A DNA stretch of 40,196 bases from a virus. Numbering within the stretch: position 1 is the stretch's first letter; every line of letters starts with the position of its first letter. The position numbers and the translations under genes were made by a program. Under the pieces are notes generated by a model. It saw nothing but the letters and a program-made list of their open reading frames with translations. It did not search any database and had not been told where the DNA came from. Of the stretch, positions 22,752 to 33,900 are shown piece after piece. The DNA lies in the IMG/VR virus record IMGVR_UViG_3300023180_000137, positions 1-40,196 of that record. One strand, given 5' to 3'.

Positions 22752-23338
22752 TGGCAAAACCTAGAGTACATAATCCAGTAGAACTGGGTAACGATTTTGG
22801 TCATATAAAATTTGGTCACATAAATCCAAATAATACCCTTGCGGGGATGTTACTAAGAAATGGTGATCCAGGAAAACCATCAGAGCATTATTCAATGTTC
22901 ATGTCTAGTGGTATAATGAATGGTGGAACTATAAATCGTTGTCCTGGAGTATATCAAATACATTGTGGAGAAAGTCCAGTAAATAATACATCATTTGTTT
23001 TGAGAGCCTCAGATGGTGATATTATCTTACAGGCACCTCTTGGAAGAGTTAGAATAGAAGCAAGAGATATTGATTTAATTGCTACTGGATCCAATAATAA
23101 AACTGGATATATTAATATTGAATCTAATGAAAAAATTAATATTAGATCAAAAAATATAGAAGTTAATGGTGATTCTGTTGCTAAATTTATATCGTCTGGT
23201 GTATGTGAAATTGTTGGTAATGGAACATTGAATTTTTTTGGTGGATTAATCGATTGTGCAGATTCTTGCACAACATTAAAACCATCTAAAGGTGTATCTT
23301 TATTTGAGGGACAGCAAAAAACTGGAGGACTACTTTAA
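22751..23338 (+). CDS. Spike/needle-like beta-helical structural protein
   Basis: A 195-residue protein whose ATG shares a base with the gp5 stop. Residues 80-160 are short strand repeats rich in Asp, Ile and Asn (DGDIILQAPLGRVRIEA, RDIDLIATG, INIESNEKINIRSKNIEVNG), the pattern of triple-stranded beta-helix needles in gp5 C-termini and VgrG/spike proteins. It probably completes the cell-piercing spike. Four to five Cys and a His-rich N-terminal region could bind metal. There is no exact family match. Confidence 0.6.
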   Translation: MAKPRVHNPVELGNDFGHIKFGHINPNNTLAGMLLRNGDPGKPSEHYSMFMSSGIMNGGTINRCPGVYQIHCGESPVNNTSFVLRASDGDIILQAPLGRVRIEARDIDLIATGSNNKTGYINIESNEKINIRSKNIEVNGDSVAKFISSGVCEIVGNGTLNFFGGLIDCADSCTTLKPSKGVSLFEGQQKTGGLL

Positions 23339-24117
23339 TGAAAGTACCTGATTTGGAAGTTAAAAAAACATTATATGTTGGTATTGGAGATCCAACTCTT
23401 ACTTTGGGTAAGGGACCAACTCAAGTTAGAGGTGGAGCTTATCTAGAAGGTCCTGCTGTTTTTGGAGCACCACCACCATTTACGGTGGCAAATGTTGCTA
23501 TTGCAAAATTAAAAAATAGTGACGTTATTCAACCACCATTTATTCCTGGTGCAATTGCTGGATTCAATCATAGTCCATATTCTCTTGCTGTAGATGGTGA
23601 TGCATGTATATTTAATAATCTTACAGTTAATCGGCAGGTAGAAGTTGGATCTAATTTGATTGCTCAGGGAGAAGTTGTTGCCAGAGTATTGGGAAGACCA
23701 CATATTTTATCAATTAAGAAAGATTTTGATATTGCTCACCCAACAAAAGAAGGGTGGAGATTAACACATGCTTGTGTCGAAGGACCAGAAGCTGCAGTGT
23801 ACCATAGAGGATCTCTAATAAATAATAATCAAATACATCTTCCAGAATATTGGACAAAATTAGTTGATGAAGATAGTATTACAGTTAACATCACTCCCAA
23901 AAAGTATCATCAAAATATAATTGTTACCAAAATAGAAAATAATATAATTTATTTGAGTGAAAAAGAAGGTTTAGACATAAATTGTTATTATCATGTTTAT
24001 GCCGAAAGGATTGATACTGAAAAACTTATAGTTGAATATGAGGGAGATATTGAAGATTATCCTGGAGATAATAATCAAAGATCTATTGTTGGATGGAATT
24101 ACGACTTAAGAAATTAA
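23338..24117 (+). CDS. Virion appendage protein with EGPE module (paralogue 1)
   Basis: A 259-residue protein. The N-terminal half has strands and Gly/Pro-rich turns (LTLGKGPTQVRGGAYLEGP). The C-terminal half from about residue 125 (LSIKKDFDIAHPTKEGWRL, HACVEGPEAAVYHRG, LPEYWTKLVDEDSITV) is shared with the next gene, as is the ending VGWNYDLRN. I recall this HPT...EGPE...RG pattern in marine phage fibre-like proteins without a known function. A baseplate or fibre component is the most likely role. Confidence 0.6.
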   Translation: MKVPDLEVKKTLYVGIGDPTLTLGKGPTQVRGGAYLEGPAVFGAPPPFTVANVAIAKLKNSDVIQPPFIPGAIAGFNHSPYSLAVDGDACIFNNLTVNRQVEVGSNLIAQGEVVARVLGRPHILSIKKDFDIAHPTKEGWRLTHACVEGPEAAVYHRGSLINNNQIHLPEYWTKLVDEDSITVNITPKKYHQNIIVTKIENNIIYLSEKEGLDINCYYHVYAERIDTEKLIVEYEGDIEDYPGDNNQRSIVGWNYDLRN

Positions 24118-24121
24118 AATT

Positions 24122-24805
24122 ATGGCATACTCATTACAACCGAAAAGTAACGGTAAAATTGATTGCGCGGAAAAACCAGTATCTGGGGTAAATAACACTT
24201 TTTATGATTGGGTAGTTAAGTTTGAAAATCAGGATTCTGATCCTCTCCCAGCAGATATCCCATTTGTAAAGTGTGATCAGTATAAGTATTATTATATGAA
24301 AGTTGGTGATCTTCAGGTTCAGGAAAATGTAACTGCTTTAGGTAGGGTCTTGGCTTCTGAAGTATATTCTGGTGGTGGAGCCCATAGATTATCCGCTAAG
24401 AAAAATTTTGATATCCCGCACCCAACTAAAAAAGGTTGGAGACTTAGACATACTTGCTTAGAGGGTCCAGAAAATGGTGTTTATGTTAGAGGTAAAATAA
24501 AAGGAGAATCTTATATTACTCTTCCAGAATATTGGAGTGGTCTGGTTGATCCAGAATCAATAACTGTGCAACTAACTTCTATAGGACACTATCAAGAACT
24601 TTTTTATGAAGTTGTGGAGTGGGGAACAAAAATTAAAGTATCCAACAATGCTGGAAGCACTATTAACTGTAGTTACTTAGTTCAAGGTGAAAGAAAAGAT
24701 GGTGAAAAATTAATTGTTGAATATGAAGGTGAGTCTCCTGCAGATTATCCTGGAGACGATAGTCAATATTCTGTGGTTGGTTGGAATTATGATATAAGAT
24801 CTTAA
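24122..24805 (+). CDS. Virion appendage protein with EGPE module (paralogue 2)
   Basis: A 227-residue protein with a short, different N-terminal part (residues 1-90) and then the same module as the previous gene (LSAKKNFDIPHPTKKGWRL, HTCLEGPENGVYVRG, LPEYWSGLVDPESITV) ending VGWNYDIRS. The two copies are diverged (perhaps half identical in the module) but lie side by side, so an old tandem duplication with exchange of N-terminal attachment parts is likely. Confidence 0.6.
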   Translation: MAYSLQPKSNGKIDCAEKPVSGVNNTFYDWVVKFENQDSDPLPADIPFVKCDQYKYYYMKVGDLQVQENVTALGRVLASEVYSGGGAHRLSAKKNFDIPHPTKKGWRLRHTCLEGPENGVYVRGKIKGESYITLPEYWSGLVDPESITVQLTSIGHYQELFYEVVEWGTKIKVSNNAGSTINCSYLVQGERKDGEKLIVEYEGESPADYPGDDSQYSVVGWNYDIRS

Positions 24806-24816
24806 GGAGAATCTAA

Positions 24817-27330
24817 ATGCCACATACATTCCAGTATACTAAAAAATATTCTGTATCTAATGAATTAGAATTTGTATCAGTAGCGGATACAAATTTTGAT
24901 GTTGCCTATTCTGTACCAGAAGTTTTGATAGATCTTCAGGCAGATAATTTGAAGGCAATAGATAATCTCTTTGTTGATGCATATTTGACTGACCAGTTTG
25001 GTAGTGTTGGTAATCCTGGTGACGTACTCATTGCTGATGCCAACGGTGTATATTGGGGAAATGTTGGATCTGCATCTACTCCTATCCTTGCAATCGACAT
25101 TTATGATGAGGGAGTAGAGCAAGGACTGGCAAATAGACTTGATTTTTATGATGGTAATGATCAAAATAACTTAGTATCTGCAGCAGTATCTGAAACAAGT
25201 AGAGTTGCTACTATTACAATATCTGATAGATGGGCATTAAGTGGAAATAATATCTATAGAGATAGTAATGTTGGAATTAATACCCAATTTCCCCAAACTT
25301 CATTAGATGTTATTGGCAATGTTCGTATTAGTGAAGGTGCAGAGGTTATTGGATTATCAACATTTAAGGATGATCTGATAATAGAAAAGGATCTTGAAGT
25401 TCTTGGTATAGCTACACTTGCTAGTAATTTTACTGTTTCTGGTATATCGACTTTTTATGCTGAAGTTGGTATAAGTAGTAACTTTACAGTGAGTGGAATA
25501 TCCACTATAGGACCACTTAGAGTTATTGGTAGAGCCGATTTTGATAATGAAGTTGGGATTAATAGTGGATTAAGTGTTGGTGGAATATCTACTTTTAATG
25601 AAAGAATTGAAGTTAGGTCAACACTACAAGATATAAATGATAGTGTTGGACCAACTAATAAAGATTATAGATTGTCTTCTGTAGGAACTGGCGTATCATG
25701 GAGACCTGCAGGTGTAGAGACAGAAAACACTATCTGGGTCACTATGGATGGTGATGATGCCAATACTGGATTATTGGAAGGTGATGCTAAAAGAACTATA
25801 GGTGCAGCAGCAGAAATAGCACAACCTGGAGATACTATATTCATAAGGTCTGGAACTTACACTGAAAACAATCCAATTGGTCTTCGTAGTGATGTGTCAG
25901 TTACTGGACAAGATCTTAGATTGGTGAATTTAATTCCAGATAATAAAGGACTAGATTTTTTCCATGTAAGAAGAGGATGTCTAGTTGAGAATTTGTCTTT
26001 TACTTGTGAATCAGACGGTTTTGGTGGATTTGTTGATAATCAAGGAGGAGCTGCTGTAGCTTTTCCTCCAACTTCAGTTACTGAGCAAGCAAATAGTGGA
26101 TTTATTGGTCTTGGACCCACATTTGAGGGTGAAAGTGGTAGATGGAGAAGTCCATACATAAGAAATTGTACTAATTTTATGCCAAAAAGTATTGGTATGA
26201 AAATAAATGGTGATCATGCAAGTGCAACTATTCCAGGTTCGGGAGCAGACTTAAAATCCATGGTCTGTGATTCGTTTACACAATATAACGAAGCTGGAAT
26301 TGGAGTTTCTATTACCAATAATGGATACGCACAATTAGTTTCAATTTTTACAATTAATTCTAATATCGGAATATATTGTGATACTGGAGGTTCTTGTGAT
26401 TTAACAAACTCAAATACTTCTTTTGGTAATTTTGGTTTATATGCTGTTGGACTTGGAAGAACAGAATTTACTGCAACTGTAAGTCAAGCAACTACAGATC
26501 AAACTGATACGGTTATTCTTACAAACACCATAGATACTTTTGGTCAATATAAGAGACCTTATGATGGTCAAGCATTATTCTTTAAAATTAATACAGTTGC
26601 TGGTATATTGACAGCACCATTACAACTTGTTAGTAGTGTGACTATTCCTTCTGGTGCATTTGGCAGTATAAATCAGTTTAGTGTTACTGCTCCACCAAGT
26701 GTACTTATTGTAGATGCAAATACTGGAGGTACAAGTCCTTTAGGACCAGAAGGAATTACTGCGGAAGTTAGTCCGACTGTAGATCCAATCAGTGGAAGAC
26801 TAGTTGCTATTGATATTGTTAATAGTGGTAGAAATTATCTTCCAACTCAAGTTGAAAGTATGAGAGTTCAGATAAATGGGACCATTATTGATCCTTCTAT
26901 TATAAAAGTTAATATGGAACCAATATATTATACAGTGTCTGAAGCAACAGAACCAGATGGATCTGGAACTACTACTGTAACTTTTAACGAATTTGTTCCA
27001 TATTTGATTGATGCTGGAGTTGATGTTGATATAAAAAGAATTTCTAGAATTTTGACCAGTTCTCATTCATTTGAATATGTTGGTGCTGGTACTAGTATAA
27101 ATACAGTGACTCCTCTTCAAGGAGCTGTTCCTATCAAGGAGAATGAGATAGTTGCTCTTGCTGGAGCACAAATTCCTTTTACTAGTACAGACCAAAAAGG
27201 TAATTTTGATATTGGTGAAGGATTCCAAATTAATCAACCAACATCTACCATTCGTGGAAGGTCATTCAGTAAAGCAATTCAGGCAGAATTAACACCATTA
27301 ATCCTAGCATTAAGCAGTTCCGCAAGATAA
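24817..27330 (+). CDS. Large virion structural protein, DUF1565-like beta-helix
   Basis: An 837-residue protein after a good AGGAGA site. Residues 1-150 form a head domain. Residues 150-270 have repeats of the form V-S-GISTF (at 208, 226 and 255), as in cyanophage fibre proteins. Residues 306-353 (WVTMDGDDANTG, AKRTIGAAAEIAQPGDT, FIRSGTYTENNP) match DUF1565-type starts of right-handed beta-helices, which run to about 560. A G-x-N-Y unit (VNSGRNYLPTQ) recurs near 670. The end (STIRGRSFSKAIQ) is typical of these proteins. It is probably a tail fibre or baseplate appendage that touches host polysaccharide. Confidence 0.65.
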   Translation: MPHTFQYTKKYSVSNELEFVSVADTNFDVAYSVPEVLIDLQADNLKAIDNLFVDAYLTDQFGSVGNPGDVLIADANGVYWGNVGSASTPILAIDIYDEGVEQGLANRLDFYDGNDQNNLVSAAVSETSRVATITISDRWALSGNNIYRDSNVGINTQFPQTSLDVIGNVRISEGAEVIGLSTFKDDLIIEKDLEVLGIATLASNFTVSGISTFYAEVGISSNFTVSGISTIGPLRVIGRADFDNEVGINSGLSVGGISTFNERIEVRSTLQDINDSVGPTNKDYRLSSVGTGVSWRPAGVETENTIWVTMDGDDANTGLLEGDAKRTIGAAAEIAQPGDTIFIRSGTYTENNPIGLRSDVSVTGQDLRLVNLIPDNKGLDFFHVRRGCLVENLSFTCESDGFGGFVDNQGGAAVAFPPTSVTEQANSGFIGLGPTFEGESGRWRSPYIRNCTNFMPKSIGMKINGDHASATIPGSGADLKSMVCDSFTQYNEAGIGVSITNNGYAQLVSIFTINSNIGIYCDTGGSCDLTNSNTSFGNFGLYAVGLGRTEFTATVSQATTDQTDTVILTNTIDTFGQYKRPYDGQALFFKINTVAGILTAPLQLVSSVTIPSGAFGSINQFSVTAPPSVLIVDANTGGTSPLGPEGITAEVSPTVDPISGRLVAIDIVNSGRNYLPTQVESMRVQINGTIIDPSIIKVNMEPIYYTVSEATEPDGSGTTTVTFNEFVPYLIDAGVDVDIKRISRILTSSHSFEYVGAGTSINTVTPLQGAVPIKENEIVALAGAQIPFTSTDQKGNFDIGEGFQINQPTSTIRGRSFSKAIQAELTPLILALSSSAR

Positions 27331-27334
27331 TAAT

Positions 27335-27988
27335 ATGGCAGTAGCACCACTTAATAAGTTTCTTAACGTATCTGTTCCAGTTGCTCCTGGAGAACAAGTA
27401 GTTTATAGTACTCCAACTGGAGTTGCTTCTATTGTTTTGTATGCTCAGGTCTCAAACGTTGCAAAAGATGTTGCATATCCAAAAGTTACTGTCATACAAA
27501 GGAGAAAATCTAGATTTGGTAATATTAGGGACGTTAGAATTATTAAAGAAGCAGAAGTATTTCCCAATGATTCTTTAGTTGTTCTTGATGGTAGATTGAT
27601 TCTGGAGAGAACGGCATTATATTCTGATTCTCTTGTTGTTAAGAGTGATTCTAATCCTGGAGTAGTCACAGTAACAAATTGTGTTTATGATCATATTAGT
27701 GGAATTGCAACCGTTACGACTTTGCAAAATCATAATTTTGTTGCTGGTGATGAAATTACGATGAGTGGATTGGAATTTACTTGTGCTGGATACTCCTCTG
27801 GAATAACTACAACTATATTCCCAGCACCACAAAGCACTTTTACTGTTGAGCAAATAGATGCAGCAAATATTTTTATAACTAATACTGGTGTTGGCGCAGG
27901 CATTACCCATACATATGTTCAGGGAGGAAAAGTTTCTCCTGTAGAATTAGAATTTATTTGTAGCATCCTAGAAAATAGTATCGTATAA
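27335..27988 (+). CDS. Small virion structural protein
   Basis: A 217-residue protein, 4 nt after the previous gene and 2 nt before the giant fibre. Strand-rich throughout (VAPGEQVVYSTPTGVASIVLYAQ, VFPNDSLVVLDGRLIL), it reads like a small collar or fibre-attachment domain of phage appendages. A second part (GDEITMSGLEFTCAG) resembles strand repeats of fibres. The conserved location before the long fibre suggests an adaptor or joint. Function not established. Confidence 0.6.
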   Translation: MAVAPLNKFLNVSVPVAPGEQVVYSTPTGVASIVLYAQVSNVAKDVAYPKVTVIQRRKSRFGNIRDVRIIKEAEVFPNDSLVVLDGRLILERTALYSDSLVVKSDSNPGVVTVTNCVYDHISGIATVTTLQNHNFVAGDEITMSGLEFTCAGYSSGITTTIFPAPQSTFTVEQIDAANIFITNTGVGAGITHTYVQGGKVSPVELEFICSILENSIV

Positions 27989-27990
27989 TT

Positions 27991-30900
27991 ATGGCAAAGC
28001 ATATATCTGGAAGACAAAGAATCGCCAGATTCTCTGGTCTTAGTACTGGTAGATATAGACAGTTAAGAATTGAAGAAGCGGAACCAAATCTTGGGTTTCC
28101 TACAGAAAAAACTTTGCCATTAAAACCAAATTATTATCAATTGGTTACTTTTGATGATGGGGATATCTATGATAGATATTGGCAAGTTCCTCCCATCGGA
28201 TTTAACTCAATTGGTTTGAGTATATTTGATGAAGATTTTATTGTAGGTACTGGTAATAGTATTACTAGATTAAATTTTAAAGGAAATTCTATTGTAGCAA
28301 CAGCAGAGAATTTTAGTAATATATCTACAATTACAGTATCTCCCCCAGGTAATGATACTGAAGTTTTATTTAAAAATAATGGTGATTTTGCAACTTCTTC
28401 TAGATTTACTTTTGATCCATTAGATCCTCTTTTAACTGTAGAAGCAGAATTTCATGTTGGCGTTGGTGGTACTGTAATAACTGCTTTAGAAAATTCTAGA
28501 GTTGGCATAGCAACAACAAATCCAGAAAGGAATCTCCATGTTAATGGAGACATGAGACTTACTGGAGCATTATTTGACTATAATAATGATGATGGAAGAG
28601 CAGAACCTAGTCTTTTAGTATCAAATTCTACAGGTGGAGTTGAATGGCTACCAAATACAGAACTAAACTTCTTTAGTGTTGGACCAGTATATGGTGTACA
28701 ATACAAGAGTGACACTGGAGTTGTAGTTAGTGCTGATACGTTTTATTATATTCCAACAAGTGATAGGGTTGGTATAGGAACATCTACTCCAAGACAAACC
28801 TTTGATCTTAGAGGAGACGCTTTACTAGAAGGGAATATTTTTGTATCTGGTATTACAACATTTAATAATAATGTAGAATTTAGGTCTAATATACAAAGTA
28901 ATTTTATACCTTCAGTAGCATCCACATATGATTTGGGTTCTAGTATTAATACTTGGAATAATGTTTATGGTGTTAATGCTTTATTTACTGATGTAGATAC
29001 AAACACTTTAGATATTAATGGTATTGTCACTTTATCTGGAATTACTAGTATTCAAGGTGCATTAGTACCATCTCTTGATAATAATTACGATCTGGGAAAG
29101 GATAGTATTAGGTGGAATACAATCCATGCAACAAATGCGACATTTTATGGGGATGTTGGTTTTGGTACAGATAATAATAAAATAGTAGAGTTTAATTCCA
29201 AAATTAATAGTGATATAATTCCCAAATCTCCAGGTCAATTTGATCTTGGTAATGCTCTTTTAAAGTGGGATGTAGTCTATGCAAATACTATTGATGGAGT
29301 ATCTTTAAAAGCTGATACACTAAAAACAGTAACAGATATTACTAACGTTAATAGGTTTTTGACTTTTGTTGATAGTAATAATCCTACTACTGCACTAAAT
29401 CCATATGAATCATATTATACTAATAATGACCTATACTATAACCCAGGATCACAAACAATATTTTTACCAAATGCAATAATCACTGGTGTAACAACTTTTA
29501 GAGGAAATGTACTTATTGGTGATGATATAAATGATACCGTAAATATACTGTCAAAAATTGATACAAATTTAATTCCTACTGGTGATGCATCTAGAGATAT
29601 TGGAGCAACTGGATCTCAGTGGGCAACTGTTTATGGAATTTCTTTTACTGGAAATTCAAATACTGCAACTCAATTAGAAACTGCAAGAGAATTTAGCATT
29701 AGTGGTGATGCTGTTGCTTCTTCAGTATTATTTGATGGTACTGCTAATGTTGGATTAGCACTTACTTTAAATAATACTGGAGTTACTCCAAATACTTATG
29801 GTTCTTCTACCAATGTACCACAAATTACTGTTGATAGTAAGGGAAGAATTATTACAGCAGTAAACGTTGGTATTGATTTTGCAAATGCAACCGTAGCACA
29901 GGCAAATAGGGTATTAAGTCAATCTACATCAAATGCTGCTTATTTTTATCCTAGCTTTTTAGATTCTAATAATAATACACCAGATTTTGAGCAGTTATAT
30001 ACTAATGCTTTTCTGGCATATCAACCTAGCACTGGAAATTTTGGTATAGGTAAGTCAGAACCTGCAGCAAAATTACATGTATCTGGAGAACCAAGATTCG
30101 ATATTATGACAACCTTCCAGGATGAAGGTTCAATAAGATTTGATAGACAGGATACGACATCAAGACCTTTTTATATCAGAACATATAATGATTCCGCTCC
30201 AGGTGGTAATTATATGGGATTTGATGTTCATAATGGAACTACAAATCAGGCAAGTAGAGTATTAACTTTACGTGGAGATGGTAATGTTGGAATTAATAGC
30301 ATAGATCCTACTGATAGATTTTTTGTTGGTGGAACCTCAAGAATAACTGGTAATGCTACTTTTGAAGGTGACATATCTATTCGTGGTGCTTTTATTGATT
30401 CTAGTTTTGATTCTGGTGGTAATGGGCAAGTTTTATTATCGACAATAACTGGCACAAACTGGACGGATCAGGATCAACTTGCAGCAGGAACTGCAAATCA
30501 AATAAGAACGCAAAGAAGATCTGATAATGCCACACATTATATTACATTTGTTGATAGTGATAATAGTCCAGCTCAGTATGAAAATTTATATACCGCAAAT
30601 GGAGCATCTAATGGTGGTATAACATTTAATCCATCTTCTGGAGTAGTGAATATTATTTCTCCAGATAGTATTCCATTAGTCTTAGAAAGAAAAAATACTG
30701 GTGTATCGGCAATTGAATATAAAAACAGTTCTGGATCTATGTGGGCAGGACTTGTTAATTTTGCTGATTGGTGGGCAATTGATGGTGATTCTGATTTAAG
30801 TAATGATCCATATTTAATAGTCAATAGAACTGATGGTAAGGTTGGAATTGGAACAACAGTAATTGATGCATCTTCAATAATAACTATTGCTGGCACTGTA

Positions 30901-33900
30901 ACACCATCCATTACTGGAACTTATACTTTAGGAACTTCGGCGCTTAAATGGAATACTGTTTGGGCAGAAACTTTAGATGGTGATCTTGTTGGAAATGCTG
31001 ATTCTGCAACTAAATTAGAGACTGCAAGAGATTTTAGTCTTGCTAATGATTTAACATCTCCAACAGTATCTTTTGATGGAACTGCTAATGTCATATTAAA
31101 TGCTAATCTAGTTAATACTGGGGTTACATCTGCAACTTATGGTAATCCAATAACTATACCAATAATTACGGTTGATGCAAAAGGTAGAATAACAGATGTA
31201 TCTACTACAGAAGTATCCAGAGCAGATTCTTTAACAACATCAAGAAACTTTAGTCTTGCTAATGATCTTACTTCCCCATTAGTTGGATTTAATGGTACTG
31301 ATGATGTAATATTAAATGCTAATCTGGTTAATACTGGAGTTACATCATCTAGTTATGGAAATTCAACACAAATTCCTACTTTTTCTGTTGATGCAAAGGG
31401 AAGAATTACTAGTGCAGTAGACGTTGCTATTGATTTTAGTGAAGCAAATGTTGCAACTGCAGATTCATTAAAGAATGCAAGAGATTTTAGTCTTGCTAAT
31501 GATTTAACATCTCCAACAGTATCTTTTGATGGAACTGCTAATGTCATATTAAATGCTAATCTTGTTAATAGTGGAGTTACTTCTGCTAGTTATGGTTCTG
31601 CTACTATTGTTCCTGTATTCGATGTTGATGCAAAAGGTAGAATAACAAATGTAGTTAACACTAATATTAATTTTGGAGAATCTCAAGTTGCAAGAGCAGA
31701 TTCATTAACAACATCAAGAAACTTTAGTCTTGCTAATGATTTAACTTCTCCTATAGTATCATTTAATGGTACTGATGATGTTGTTTTGAATGGTAATTTA
31801 GTTACTACTGGCGTTACATCTGATACATATGGTACATCTACTGCAATACCACAATTTTCTGTTGATGCAAAGGGAAGAATTACTAGTGCAATAAATGTTG
31901 CAATTGATTTTGGAACCGCAAGTGTAGCAACTGCAAATTCTTTGAGTGTTGCTAGAAACTTCAGTATTATTGGTGATGTTGATGCTCCATCAGTATCTTT
32001 TGATGGAACTGATAATGTACAGTTAGTTGCAACTTTAGATAACACTGGTGTTACGTCTGCTACCTATGGATCAGAAACTGAAATACCAGTATTTGATGTC
32101 GATGCAAAAGGAAGAATTCTTAGTGTAACAAATACTTTAGTAAACTTTGCAGAATCTCAAGTTGCAAAAGCAGATTCTTTAACAACATCGAGAAACTTTA
32201 GTCTTGCTAATGATTTAACTTCTCCTATAGTATCATTTAATGGTACTGACGATGTTGTTTTGAATGGAAATCTTGTCAACACTGGAGTTACATCTGATAC
32301 CTATGGATCATCAACACAAATCCCTGTGTTTGATGTTGATGCAAAGGGAAGAATTACTGGAGTAACTGAAACTCTTCTTGATGTAACTCAAGCACAAGTT
32401 GCTTTTGCTGATGCGTTAACAACATCTAGAAGTTTTAGTCTTGGTAATGACTTAACATCTCCAATAGTATCCTTTAATGGAACTGGTGATGTTGTGTTGC
32501 AGGGTAATTTAGTTACTAGTGGAGTTACATCTGCAACTTATGGATCTTCTACACAAGTTCCCGTATTTGATGTTGATGCAAAAGGAAGAATAACTGGTGT
32601 AACTGATACTCTTATTGATTTTGGCACTGCTACTGTTAATAATGCAGATAATATAAGAACACAATCTATTGCAACAGATGCTAGTTTTAATATAACTTTT
32701 GTTGATGGTAATAATGCAGCTAGTCCTGCCGTTTATGAGGCTTTATATACTGATAGTGGGATTACATATAATCCATCTAAAGATACTTTAATACTTAGCA
32801 ATACAGATGCCAGACAAAAGGATGAAGCTGCTATCTGGTTAAATGGTATATCTGGAGCATTGTTGTTAGATAATGTTGGACAAAAAAGACTTTCTTGGAA
32901 TGATGGTGGTGGAAATTTAACACTTAGATCTGGATCTTATTATAATTCGGGAGGAGATAAATACGTTCTTGCCAATGATGGTGCGGCAAAAATTACTTTA
33001 ACCTCTGATGGAAGTAGTGGTTTAGTTGACATTCAAGTAGCTGGACAAGGTGCTAATGCTAATGATGCAGTAGCATACACTCAAGGAGTCAGATTAGATT
33101 CTAATAATGATGCTTTTAGACCGCTAAGTAATAATGCTTTAGATCTTGGAACTTCTAGTGCTAAGTGGGCAACTGTATATGCAACTACATTTAGTGGACA
33201 AATTACTGGAAATGCTGATACAGCAACAGCATTAGAAACTGCTAGGAACTTTAGTCTTGGTAATGATTTAACATCTCCAACAGTATCTTTTGATGGTACT
33301 GGTCCTGTTGTATTGCAGGGTAATTTAGTTACTACTGGTGTTACATCTGCAACTTATGGAACAACATCAAAAGTTGCTCAAATTTCCGTAGATGCTAAAG
33401 GAAGAATTACAAGTGCTCAAGAGTTAGATATTAATTTCTCTGCTGCTACAGTTGCTTTTGCTGATGCATTAACTAATGCTCAGAACTTTAGTCTTGGTAA
33501 TGATTTAACATCTCCAACAGTATCTTTTGATGGTACTGGTCCTGTTGTATTGAATGGAAGTTTAACAAATACTGGAGTTACTTCTGCTAGTTATGGATCT
33601 TCAACACAAATTCCTACTTTTTCTGTTGATGCAAAGGGAAGAATTACTGGAGTAACAGCTGTTGGTGTTAATTTTGGTACTGCTACTGTTGCTCAGGCAG
33701 ATAAAGTAAAGGTAACCACGGAAAGCACTGGAACAACAGAAAGATATCTTTGTTTTACGGATGGTGGTGGTGGAAATTATCAAGATATAAAAGTAGATAC
33801 TGGTCTCAGATGGAATCCCAGTGGAGATGACTTAATATGTTATGGTGATTTAGTTGCTGGAAGAAATAATCGTGGAGTTGCCCTTACAATTAATGATGGA

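Noticed and set aside
31006-33696. CRISPR-like array from regular repeats
   Set aside because: Period is an exact codon multiple (79 codons), there are no short identical repeats with unique spacers, and the frame is open through all units.
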